From positions 2,914,001 through 2,978,000 of the forward strand of contig OX596338.1 of assembly GCA_951394405.1 (NCBI GenBank): a stretch of DNA of 64,000 nucleotides. Direction: 5' to 3'. Positions 1 through 8,852 of this stretch are shown in pieces. Positions within the stretch are counted from its first letter, which is position 1; each line of letters starts with the position of its first letter. This DNA is from Coprinellus micaceus (lineage: Eukaryota; Basidiomycota; Agaricomycetes; Agaricales; Psathyrellaceae). The notes under the pieces were generated by a model. That model worked only from the letters and a program-made list of their open reading frames with translations. It was not told where the DNA came from and searched no databases. Both the position numbers and the translations under genes were made by a program.

Positions 1-1077
1 CTTGCTGATCCTGAAGCAGTTGGTAGTCACAACGATTGGGCGATCCTTCGTCTCAACGCGCTCCTGGGGCCTCCCCGACTGCGGTCCGCGGTCGTAACGG
101 GGCCCAGTAGGGGGCATACGCTGGTTTCCTCGTCCTCGCCCGGTATGCATCTTGAAGTCTTCGTGTGGGTGATTGTCTGACTTCCGGTTTGCCAAAGGCG
201 ACCTTTATACCAGCCCCGAGAGGTACTTCCTGGACCCATGACACCTCTGGCTGGCCTTCGCGTTCTAATCGGAGCATATGTGGCCTTCCGAGGAACATCT
301 GCAAACCCTCCCAGCGTTGGAAGAAAGTTTAAACTTTGCGTATTCCATTCTGAAGGCTTTGGAAGACATCGAGCGAGTGTGTCAGGAGCAAACGCTGTCA
401 GTCCAAGCCCGCCGTCACTGTGATGGGATCACAGGTCTGCTCACATAATCCCTTCGATCAAGCCAAGTATTCATAAGCGCCCGCGCGCTAAAATCCTCTC
501 TTCGAGTGCAGACCCAGAGAGACGGTCTGAAAGGTTCAAAAGCGCACACCTCGATTGAAGAGAGATGCTCTGAATTTTCTCTTTGCCTCTACTATGCCCT
601 GGGGAAATGTAGTGTCCGCATGGCACGCCTCGAGGCACCTTTCTTGCAATAGAAGCCGGAGAAACTTGAACGCTCCTCCTGCCAAAAGGCAGAATGGATG
701 GCCAGATTATACACTTTCCCCTTAGCCACGACCTTGTTGGACGCGACCTTCGGTCTTGACATGACATAACGGACATCTCCGGGAAGGACAAACAGGAATT
801 ACCCGCCGGGGGAAAGCCCTCACCATTCCAGCCGAGGGTAACCAACTCTTAACTTAAACCGCCGTCGGTTCTGCCGGGGGCTCAGGTGTGGCGTCAGCCT
901 TTATGCGTGCAAATTTGTCCATAGGTAAAGGTAAATCCTCTAAATCCCTCATTCCTAGTGTTCACTTCACCCGAGGACGGCCTCCTTCCACGCCTCCAGT
1001 CGAGATATCACCTCCTATCGCAGAAGTCCAACACCCAAGCAGCACCCCATACACAACTACCATCGATCATTCTCATT
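1..1077. other. No recognisable gene
   Basis: Several short open frames occur on both strands, the longest being 124 codons at 471-845 on the minus strand, but none shows a recognisable motif or a convincing exon chain. I see no RNA gene or repeat here. The stretch is probably the 3' flank of the small gene that ends at 1078, or part of a gene lying mostly outside the window. Confidence 0.4.
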
Positions 1078-1752
1078 TCACCGAAACAGCGGCTTGCACA
1101 CCATGTGTGTGCGACCGGGTTCCATGGGGAGCGCACAGTAGAACCCTTGGTCCTGAGAAACAATAAAAGAGGGTAGGTGAACTGTACATCCCGAGGAGCA
1201 CGCCCTGAGTGTGGAACGCGTACTTACCTGCATGGCCTTGAAGAGTCGCCGCGAGCTCATTTGAAGCTGAAACACCGATCCACACGAGGGCGTTCATTCA
1301 ACAGAGGGATGGAGTGGGGCAAGCGTTGCAGTAGTTGCGGTCGTGAAAGGAGGTTATGACATCGAAGCATATACGTTTGGCCGTCGTCATGGCGTGTATT
1401 GCGTGTGGGGTGGGGATAAGGCCGCGTTGTCAGGCGCCATTCACCAAAGAGCAGAAGGACCAACTCACCTTAATGCAATCCTTCTCGTTCATCCCCGACC
1501 CTCTACACAACTCGGACACCTTGGCATCCCGTTCGCTATCAAACGCATAGGAACCTTTCGGTTGCAACTAATATTCGTGATGAGTCTCATCCACACGAGC
1601 ACCATGAAATGCTGGTGACTCACGCCAAGGAACGACTTCAACCTCTCCTCCTCGTTCTCCACCCTCTTTTGGTCGTTAGCTAGCTTCTGCTCTTGCTCAT
1701 GGTCTCTCGTCGCAGAAGTTAACATTGCTAGCATGGCTGGTGTCGGTTCCAT
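1078..1752 (-). CDS. Small orphan protein, four exons
   Basis: I do not recognise this protein. Four minus-strand exons join with every junction in phase 0: 1624-1752, 1469-1567, 1228-1266 and a last exon ending at TGA 1078-1080. Donors read GTGAGT, GTGAGT and GTAAGT, and acceptors TTAG, TTTCAG and TCTCAG. The product is about 113 residues. Residues 12-42 are charged and look like a short helix or coiled coil (KRVENEEERLKSF). The middle carries cysteines (SELCRGSGMNEKDCIK) and the end contains ALPMEPGR and VCKPLF. The second intron is long for this locus at 202 nt but holds no internal AG that would allow another exon. The ATG at 1752 is chosen because the charged helix starts soon after it. 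The exon chain supports a real gene; its function is unknown. Confidence 0.5.
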
Positions 1753-2085
1753 CCAACTCGCTCGCTCCAAACCCCAACTATATGTGGGCTGGCCGGCGCA
1801 TGACGTCATTCCATCACAGGAAACACAGTTAGATACACCATAAGTCAAAAATACCCCAAAAGTACAGGAATACATACACCGAGAGAATACACGCAGAGAA
1901 CGAGTGGAAGGGGAGGGTGTCGAAGTCGAAGCTCCAAGTCGAAGCAACCGAAGTCGAAAGGAAGATAGTTCTCAAAAGCTTATTTAATAATTACCTTGTT
2001 GAAAAGGCCATAGCAACTTCCCATCCTTCTAAATATACATACACTGTTGAATATGTTAGGTATCGATCCCGACGGTGCAGGACTT

Positions 2086-3564
2086 TTAGTGGCCACGCGC
2101 AGCGAGGTGGCCGCCCTTGAGTTCAGCATCACTAAAAGGAGTCAGACAACGAGGGAAGAAACGGGGAGGGGATGTACAGACATGGTGAGGCCAACCATGG
2201 CAGGGCCGAGGTCTTCCGAAACCTCAGCGAGGAGCTTGGGGTTATTGTAGTGGGTCACAGCCTGGACGATGGCGCGAGCACGCTTGGCTGGGTCACCAGA
2301 GTGGAAGATGCCCGATCCAACAAAGACTGGGGTAGAGACGACCCGTCAGCAAAGGGACCCAGGCACTATCAACGATCCACACTAACCTCCATCGCATCCC
2401 AACTGCATCATCAAAGCGGCATCGGCTATGAGAAGCAGTCAATGACTGGCGAAGAATAGACTACCGCTGTGCCTCACCTGGGGTCGCGATACCGCCGGCG
2501 GCAAAGTTGACGACGGGTAGACGCTTGAGACGGGCAGTCTCCTTAACCAAATGGTAAGGAGCCTGGATCTCCTTGGCGAAGGTGAACAGTTCCTCGTCGC
2601 TCATGACGCTAGCCTTTCGGATCTGACTCATGACAGCACGCTGGTGGCGGACGGCCTCGACGACGTTGCCCGTGCCCGCTTCACCCTTGGTGCGAATCAT
2701 GGCCGCGCCTTCGGAGATGCGGCGCAGGGCCTCTCCAAGGTCGCGGGCACCGCAGACAACCGGAACCTTGTAATTGTGCTTATTGAGGTGGTGCTCATCA
2801 TCTGCGGGGGTCAACACTTCGGATTCGTCGATGTAATCGATACCAATGGCTTGCAAAATCTGCCAAGGAATTCTCATGAGGACAAACTTCCGCAACTATT
2901 CCGACCGAAAACGGACCTGAGCCTCGACGATGTGGCCAATGCGGACCTTGGCCATGACGGGAATGGTGACTGTATTTTGAATCTCCTTGATCATTTTCGG
3001 GTCGCTCTGAGGCATGTGAGTACCTGAGGATTTCCGAGCCTGACCCAACTCACCATCCTGGCTACGCCACCTACGAAATGAGTCAGACGGCTATTGAGGT
3101 GTAGAAGCGACGAACACACATACCCTCCCTGCGAATGTCAGCTGGGACACGCTCTAGAGCCATAACAGCGCATGCACCCGCTTCCTCGGCGATCCGAGCC
3201 TGGGTTCTAAAATGAGAAATGAACGGGATCGGCGTTCTGAAAAGCTAACCTGCTCTGCATTCACAACGTCCATGATCACACCGCCCTAAACACAAAGCAG
3301 ACGAGTCAGACACCGAAGCGAGATTGAACGACTGCGATAACGCACCTTGAGCATCTGAGCCAAACCAGATTTAACCTTTACGCATGGTCAGTACGGAACA
3401 CGACCGAAAAGTGGAGCGCGACGGACTCCAAAAGTGCCCAAGTTGCCGCCGCTCTGGCTCTGGCTGGAGGAGCGAGCGGGAGCGGGGGTTGCGATACTCG
3501 CGCCTCCCGCGCTCTGGGGCACGAGGGGGGTGGGGACTGTCGGGGGCGGAATTGGCGAGGACAT
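2086..3564 (-). CDS. PDX1: Pyridoxal 5'-phosphate synthase subunit PDX1/SNZ
   Basis: This is the synthase subunit of the DXP-independent vitamin B6 pathway. It makes PLP from ribose 5-phosphate, glyceraldehyde 3-phosphate and ammonia supplied by a PDX2/SNO glutaminase, which is not in the window. Exons run from ATG 3564 through [52 protein letters not shown] and [16 protein letters not shown], then the large exon near 2472-2838, and end with LAARGH and TAA 2086-2088. Lysines expected for the two catalytic sites are visible in VMAKVRIG and in [12 protein letters not shown]. The last intron (2132-2181) was chosen over simple read-through because it restores a family-like C-terminus (GLTIDAELKGG). 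The first exon adds a roughly 45-residue Pro/Ser/Ala-rich leader before the conserved start. Identity is secure and individual junctions are good. Confidence 0.93.
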
Positions 3565-3776
3565 GATCGTTTTGGAGAAGCACAGGACAGGGAATAAAAA
3601 TGTGGAGATGACAATTCTATCGATGAAGATCGGCCATATACGATCCGTCCGGACGTCCGAGCCAGCCCTAATCTAGGGTTACACCCGCCACTTGCACCAT
3701 CGACTGGGACGACGACGACAACGAACTTAGTGCATTCGAGAGACAAGGAAACACGCCACCGGGTATACTAGTAATC

Positions 3777-4201
3777 CTAAAAGCCCTTGGTCTTGAGCCA
3801 CTCCTGCACCTCCTGTGACCATCGCCCGCCCTGCACGATGACATGTTGTTGGTTTGTGCGGACCTTCATGCGCCTTGCTGCTTCCGACCCGGCCTCGAAC
3901 AGGGACTCTTTGAGGTCCTTGGCAAGTTCCTGTGCACGGTACATGTCAGGACGGGCGAGGGAACAAAGAGGCGAGAGACAATACACACGCTGGCGTTTCC
4001 ATCGACATTGCGTATTGTTACAAGGAGACGCGTGCCGCCGTTTCGAACATCCGAGTAGACGGGGAGGTTCCCGTTGGTGTTGCGAGGGACGAAGAAGGGG
4101 TATTTGACGACGGCCCCGAGGGGCGGGGCGAGGGACTGCGGGTGTTGTGCTGCGGGACCAGCGACCTGGGTGAAGAAGCGGGCACAGCGTCTTGCGAGCA
4201 T
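3777..4201 (-). CDS. IMG2: Mitochondrial large ribosomal subunit protein mL49 (Img2 family)
   Basis: Two exons (3989-4201 and 3777-3929) give 121 residues, a normal size for the family. The first exon has a basic, Arg-rich start (MLARRCARFF) fitting a mitochondrial presequence. It is followed by the family core YPFFVPRNTNGNLPVYSDVR, corresponding to the Y-x-V-x-R-T-x-S-x-x-L-P-V-Y signature of Img2/mL49. The second exon holds the ending IVQGGRWSQEVQEWLKTKGF, matching the usual 'I-K-G-x-x-x-x-x-V-x-x-W-L-x-x-K-G-F' tail. The intron starts GTGTGT and ends GCACAG, and the frame is preserved. The protein is a structural part of the mitoribosome. The gene is divergent from the ORF at 4318, with only about 116 bp between start codons. 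Confidence 0.85.
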
Positions 4202-4283
4202 ATTGTGGGTTGGAATGGAGTGACGTGAAAAAGGAACCCAGTCTTTCAGCTGCCGTGACGGGTGATGTAGTGATGCCAGGCAA

Positions 4284-4290
4284 TATAAAA
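4284..4290 (+). promoter_or_regulatory. TATA-like element
   Basis: TATAAAA lies 28 bp before the ATG at 4318, in the short divergent region shared with the mL49 gene. It is the only clear TATA-like word in this interval. At this distance transcription would start very near the ATG, so it may be fortuitous. Confidence 0.25.
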
Positions 4291-4317
4291 GCTACCACCA
4301 CCCCGATATGTCTTACC

Positions 4318-4809
4318 ATGGCTCACTTCCTTTCCCAACTCCCTGCCCTCGACATCGACGCCTACAGCGACGCATCGTCGTCCTGCTCGTCCTCGCCGTC
4401 GCCAGACATGTTCCTCGACCACCCCATTGTCATCTGTCACGCGCCCCTCGTCTCCCCCATACCCCTCCCGTACCACTCGCCCCGCTTCCTCGAGTTCGAC
4501 CTCCTCCCAGACATCGACGAGGACCTCTCCCACCCGCCATACACCTCGCGCCAGAGCGTCGCCGCCTCGAGGAAGCGCAAGGCAGACCCAGAGCAGGAGC
4601 TCGCCTACCCAGACCCGAAGCGGCGGACAGCAGCCGGCACCACGGTTACCCAGCCCCTCCAAGCCCGCCAAATGCGTATGGCTCCACCACCCAAGCGGCG
4701 AATGCGACCCACAATCCCACCACCCTACTACGCCACGCCCCTTAACCCCGGGCCTGCCGCACCCTGCTTTCAACCCCTGCCCAATTACTATTACGCCGCC
4801 ATCTCATGA
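4318..4809 (+). CDS. Uncharacterised proline-rich, low-complexity protein
   Basis: I do not recognise this 163-residue single-exon frame. It opens with MAHFLSQLPALDIDAYSDAS, then a serine run (SSSCSSSPSP) and a segment with acidic character (LEFDLLPDIDEDL). Next is a basic stretch resembling a nuclear localisation signal (SRKRKADPEQ, DPKRRT, PPKRRMRP), and the end is rich in Pro and Tyr (PPPYYATPLNP, LPNYYYAAIS). The order acidic then basic would suit a small nuclear regulator, but that is only inference. The ATG follows a TATA-like word and the frame is divergent from mL49. Overlapping frames are also open because of the C-rich sequence, so the reading frame is probable rather than certain. 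Further exons downstream of 4810 are possible. Confidence 0.45.
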   Translation: MAHFLSQLPALDIDAYSDASSSCSSSPSPDMFLDHPIVICHAPLVSPIPLPYHSPRFLEFDLLPDIDEDLSHPPYTSRQSVAASRKRKADPEQELAYPDPKRRTAAGTTVTQPLQARQMRMAPPPKRRMRPTIPPPYYATPLNPGPAAPCFQPLPNYYYAAIS

Positions 4810-7130
4810 AACAGAATTAGGAGCGGACTTCTCGGCACTTGGGACGCTCGGTGTGGACGGCCAATTGATTAACACGCCCGGTTCTATCAAGCTTCGGGCA
4901 GTTCACTTCTCCTACCAACTATGATGTGCATCTACACATCCTACGACATCTCGCACATTCGGCGATGATAACACTCCTACCTGCCTGCCGGTACCCATCC
5001 CGCCACACACGCACACTACGATCGCAAGATATGGGGGATCGGAAAGTGAGTCGAGTTTCATCCCTTGCCTCAGAACAACGTCTAACCGTTATCTCTCGTT
5101 CTAGTGCCAGCCACAGCTGCGCCGGCTACTGGAAACGGGAACTCCAGGCCATTTTTGGCCGCTGTAACACACCATTGTGCTATCGCCCCCGGACACGCGC
5201 TATCTTTATTCGTAACACTAACTCGCACTCCCGAACACTACGCTATTGTCTAATCCAATGTACTAGTTTGTTAATGGAACCCGCAGGGAACAAGAGCATT
5301 TCCCGAAACCAGCTAGCGTGGGCCTACATGTGTGCTTTCAAAACAAAAGCGAATTGCATCTCCAATTGCCCGCTCGTACGCGCTGTTCCCGGGACAAAAG
5401 CTCTTGGAATGAATATGCGTACGGCACTTGGCGACCTACCCGCAGTCGCAGTCCATTATGCAGGGTTATCAAACGCCGTTCACAGGAACGAGGAAAGGAC
5501 CCGTCATCCCTACCCCTGGCCTGGTCTATTCTGGTCTTCTGTCATACACAGCGACCATCGCCCCACACCCCGTTTTACCCACATCCTCTTTCGAGTGTGG
5601 CACGCTTTGTCTCATCGTTTCCCGCAACTCGGAAAACGCCTGCGATAGGCAAGGCAGGCATGACGTACTTGAGCCAAGCGCACCACAAGAAGGCAAGAAG
5701 GAGCACACCGAACAGCCCCAAGACTTCCGGGACTGCATTCTTGCGATTTTTTGCATGCAGTTTGTCAGATGAACATACTCGGAGTGACCGACAATCGACA
5801 TCCGATTCGACTTCTGTCAATTGACATATGATGCTTGATGTTCCAGCATCGCCGAGAGGCGCCCATGGAGTCACCCCCACAAATAGGCGATCCGCATGCG
5901 GGTGGACTGGGGTGGCCGCACTGCGCTGCGGTCCCAGGGAGCTCTTCGGAGCGATCACCCCTCATCGCGAAGAGAAACAATTCAGTCGAAGACGCTGTAA
6001 TCGGGAAGCGACGCTCTGAAAGAGATGGGGATGGGAGGATATACATAGATCCGCTCCCATTCCTATCTTCTTCCAACACGTCGCCAAGGAACGGTTGGAA
6101 CAGCGAGTTAACCATCGCCATGCGATCTTGAGACCTGAACCCCTTGGCGCGCCAGGCCCTTCTCGTCACGAAACTCCGAGTCGAGTCGTGTACTACTCGG
6201 GGTAAAGTAACGAGGCTAGGAAGGCCCCTAGGTATCTGCCGCGGGTGCTTCTTTGTGCGTGCAATAGTTTTGAGTCAAGAGCGCGTGTACTTGATACCAT
6301 TGCATCCTAAGGAAAATGAAGCATTCCCCAAACTGCATGCCCATTCCCTCTTCGAAAATACCGCACCGTACGAATGGCTCACCAACAACGAGTCAAACCT
6401 CAGCCTCGCAGTGAGTGTGTGATAAGGGTGACGTTTGAGGGTCTTGTGCTGCGCCGCGCGTAGATCTATCAGTGAACCCGCCGGAACTGGAGCAGCCTTT
6501 TCCCTGCAAAGGGTAGTTTAGCCCGTGAACTCTCCCTTGCAAAGTCATTTTGGCCATTATCATCGGTGCCAGAGAGTCGCTGAGTTGAATCGTTTTCGAT
6601 CAATGAAAAACATGAGGCTTGGAAGTGAAGCGGTGGCGATGGAGGAGAACGCCATTCATGCATGAGAGGACAGATCGGAGCCGCGGAGTGGGGGGCGATT
6701 GAGGTCACGGAGCAATGGGAGGGTGGTACCGTGGCCCTGAAGGAGGGCATTTGACCGTTGCCCACGGCGAGAGGTGGTGGGCGCTCGAAAAATTTCCACG
6801 GAGTCTCGAGCGAAGCGGCGCAGGATGTGAAAAAAGGGATGCAATTTCGAGTAGATCAAGTTTGGACCAACTGCATGGATCTCCTAAAGATCAAAAAGTC
6901 AAAACTAGGGTCAAGGTCTTCCCCTTATCGGCAGACACAAAGGCACCTACCTGCCAATGCAGTCACGGAAATGAGGGTGGATGCATCGGGTCCGCGTTTC
7001 GGTCCCTGAGCATTCACCCTCAAAATGCAATTCAATGGCTAGCCACCCGCTGTCCATCGACCATCACGAAAAGAAGGCAATCGTCGATCGTCGAGCCTTT
7101 CATCCGAATTCCTGGCATACATGGCTAGAA
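4810..7130. other. Gene-poor interval with exon-like fragments
   Basis: No nameable gene. Fragments worth noting: a plus-strand candidate exon pair around 4950-5250 joined by a GTGAGT...TTCTAG intron (about 5046-5104) that reads PATAAPATGNGNSRPFLAAV in one frame, and a minus-strand frame with a membrane segment at 5575-5958, listed separately. The remainder to 7130 shows only short, mutually contradictory frames on both strands. Confidence 0.35.
5575..5958 (-). CDS. Possible small membrane protein fragment
   Basis: A minus-strand frame contains one convincing hydrophobic helix, VPEVLGLFGVLLLAFLWCAW. It is preceded by a basic stretch (KLHAKNRKN) and followed by KYVMPALPIAG and a charged tail. 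The pattern suits a single-pass or tail-anchored membrane protein. The part upstream of the helix is less protein-like and could be intron or untranslated sequence, so the true start is unknown. I do not recognise a family. An alternative is that this is chance composition. Confidence 0.22.
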   Translation of the reverse strand: MIAPKSSLGPQRSAATPVHPHADRLFVGVTPWAPLGDAGTSSIICQLTEVESDVDCRSLRVCSSDKLHAKNRKNAVPEVLGLFGVLLLAFLWCAWLKYVMPALPIAGVFRVAGNDETKRATLERGCG

Positions 7131-8849
7131 TCATTGGTCCTCCTTTGCATCCCCAACGCAAGGCCCCCTACCCTCCTTCTTCATATCCATCACCTTCCAA
7201 AAGCTACACCCTTTCCCATCGTTCTGAACCCCCGCGTAGCACGCCCACCAGTATTTGTCCGTGTGTCCATCGGTCCTATTCTTCATGTCGGGACGCAGGA
7301 TCGTCGGGATCCCGCAATGGCACTTGGGTGTCGTGCCTGACCGAAAGTCTGGTCTGTAGAATCGGAACGTGATGTTGATACGGCAATTGGAGGGTTCAAT
7401 TGCGATCGAGGTGGCGGAAGGGGTGGACGCAACATGGGTGGAAGGGGAACTGTCGGAGGAGATAGTAGCAGGTTTTGGGTTAGTGACTTCCGTCTTGCGA
7501 GGAAAGGCAGGTCGATAGAGATCGATCGTGGTCTGTGGAGGGATAGAGTGCTTGAACCTTTCTTGACATGACGCGTGCATGATGGTTAACTGAATTGAGA
7601 GGAAAGCGTGAAGCACAGCGTCAGACTTCGTCATCTCATTTACTTTAATTCGTAAAGGAATTGAATAAAATATGGCACTCGATCCATCACATACCGAATT
7701 ATGAGGTAAGGGAATGTTAAACGTCCTTGCCCTTCGGGATTCCGCTTCCTGGGTTGGGATGACCTCCCGTAAGCTGAAGTTCCGCCTAGTACCTAGATCG
7801 GGACACGAGACACCGTTAGTTAGCCATTTCCAGCCTAACTGCAGCCAGACAAGATTACCAAGCGACTCACCTAGGCTGAGAGAAGCAATGGTAGGGTACG
7901 GCCCAAGGTAAGTAAGTTGGTCTGAATGCCACCCCACACTCTCTTTCCCGCCTTGATAGCAATTCGAAGCGGCAACATTCGCCTTCCACTCCGCCTGTGC
8001 GCTGCCATCTGGAGCGCCCCACTCCAGCTTAAACCTCTTCCTCTTCTTCATCTCGTCATTCACGATCCGTTCTATGATCCGGCACGCCCGCTCCATAGGC
8101 TCGGGGAAGACAGCAGGGGGCTCGGTCACTCGGCCATTGTACCAGTACTGCGCGGCTTCTTGCCAGTCCTCGTCCTCGTCGAGTCCGTTGGTCCGCCGTG
8201 CAAAAAAAGAGGTGAGGTGGGGACTTTCGACTACACGGTCAAAGAGCCACCATTTGTTGCGCTTCCAGGACCGGGAGTGATCGAGCATGGTGTAGAAAAG
8301 GTCGCAAGCGAGGTCCGGGGGTAGGACGGAGTAGTGAAGTGTGCAGGGAGTATGCTCGGCGACCAAGGACGGCGAAGATAGCATCAGTGGGAGTAGTTTG
8401 GGTGGCCCTTTCTTCTCCGTGGAGGGAGGAGGACGGAGAAGTGACATGAGATCCGTGACCGGTTTGGACGAGGTTGTAGATTTCGGTTTAGTACCCTCCA
8501 GCCGAATCTTCTGGGCTGGCGGCTCCGTAGGCTCAGGACTAGTCCCAGAACGCGTCGAGCTACTAGAAGGCTTCAACCACGCATCCAAATTGCTCTTCCG
8601 CTTCCGCTTGAGGGTGAAAGGGGCCTCCCCGACGCGCCCACGCCCGCCTCTCGAGCTCGAAGGTGCCTTTTTCAAATACTCTGCAGCCCCATCAACGTCC
8701 CCAGAGCATTCTACGAGAGCTTCCAGGATTTCAGAATGAGAGAAAGTGTGTCCAGGGTCGAGCAGACTATCGACAAGGGTGATCAAGACATCGTTGTCGT
8801 CGTTGGTGATGGTCATGAAGAAAGAGCAGGCTAATTGGCGTGAGAACAT
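7131..8849 (-). CDS. AlkB-type 2OG-Fe(II) dioxygenase with C-terminal GRF zinc finger
   Basis: This is a predicted nucleic-acid dealkylase of the ALKBH2/3-like group. From the N-terminus it has a CUE/UBA-like helical segment (HTFSHSEILEALVECSGDVD, then AAEYLKKA) and a linker with a short LDAWLK motif. The dioxygenase core carries the iron H-x-D in GWHSDQLTYLGPYPTIASL, then GTRRNF and LPHNSLTIMH, the distal histidine in QERFKHSIPP and the 2OG arginine in RINITFR. A C-terminal GRF finger follows (CHCGIPTILR, then WWACYAG and GCSFWKVMD). Introns are 7793-7870 (78 nt) and 7590-7694 (105 nt); both are multiples of three without stops, so unspliced sequence stays open. Two ATGs are possible, 8849 and 8816; the second sits directly before the conserved helix. 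GRF fingers generally bind single-stranded nucleic acid, which would fit DNA repair; the substrate is not shown here. Confidence 0.88.
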   Translation of the reverse strand: MFSRQLACSFFMTITNDDNDVLITLVDSLLDPGHTFSHSEILEALVECSGDVDGAAEYLKKAPSSSRGGRGRVGEAPFTLKRKRKSNLDAWLKPSSSSTRSGTSPEPTEPPAQKIRLEGTKPKSTTSSKPVTDLMSLLRPPPSTEKKGPPKLLPLMLSSPSLVAEHTPCTLHYSVLPPDLACDLFYTMLDHSRSWKRNKWWLFDRVVESPHLTSFFARRTNGLDEDEDWQEAAQYWYNGRVTEPPAVFPEPMERACRIIERIVNDEMKKRKRFKLEWGAPDGSAQAEWKANVAASNCYQGGKESVGWHSDQLTYLGPYPTIASLSLGESLGNLVWLQLGWKWLTNGVSCPDLGTRRNFSLREVIPTQEAESRRARTFNIPLPHNSVCDGSSAIFYSIPLRIKVNEMTKSDAVLHAFLSIQLTIMHASCQERFKHSIPPQTTIDLYRPAFPRKTEVTNPKPATISSDSSPSTHVASTPSATSIAIEPSNCRINITFRFYRPDFRSGTTPKCHCGIPTILRPDMKNRTDGHTDKYWWACYAGVQNDGKGCSFWKVMDMKKEGRGPCVGDAKEDQ

Positions 8850-8852
8850 CCC

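Noticed and set aside
2551..3027. 158-codon plus-strand frame over PDX1
   Set aside because: Antisense to the PDX1 exons, which match the family closely.
4926..5648. 240-codon plus-strand frame
   Set aside because: Unnatural Arg/Ser/His-rich composition and it runs through sequence with good intron ends (GTGAGT...TTCTAG). At most a small part near 4950-5250 is coding.
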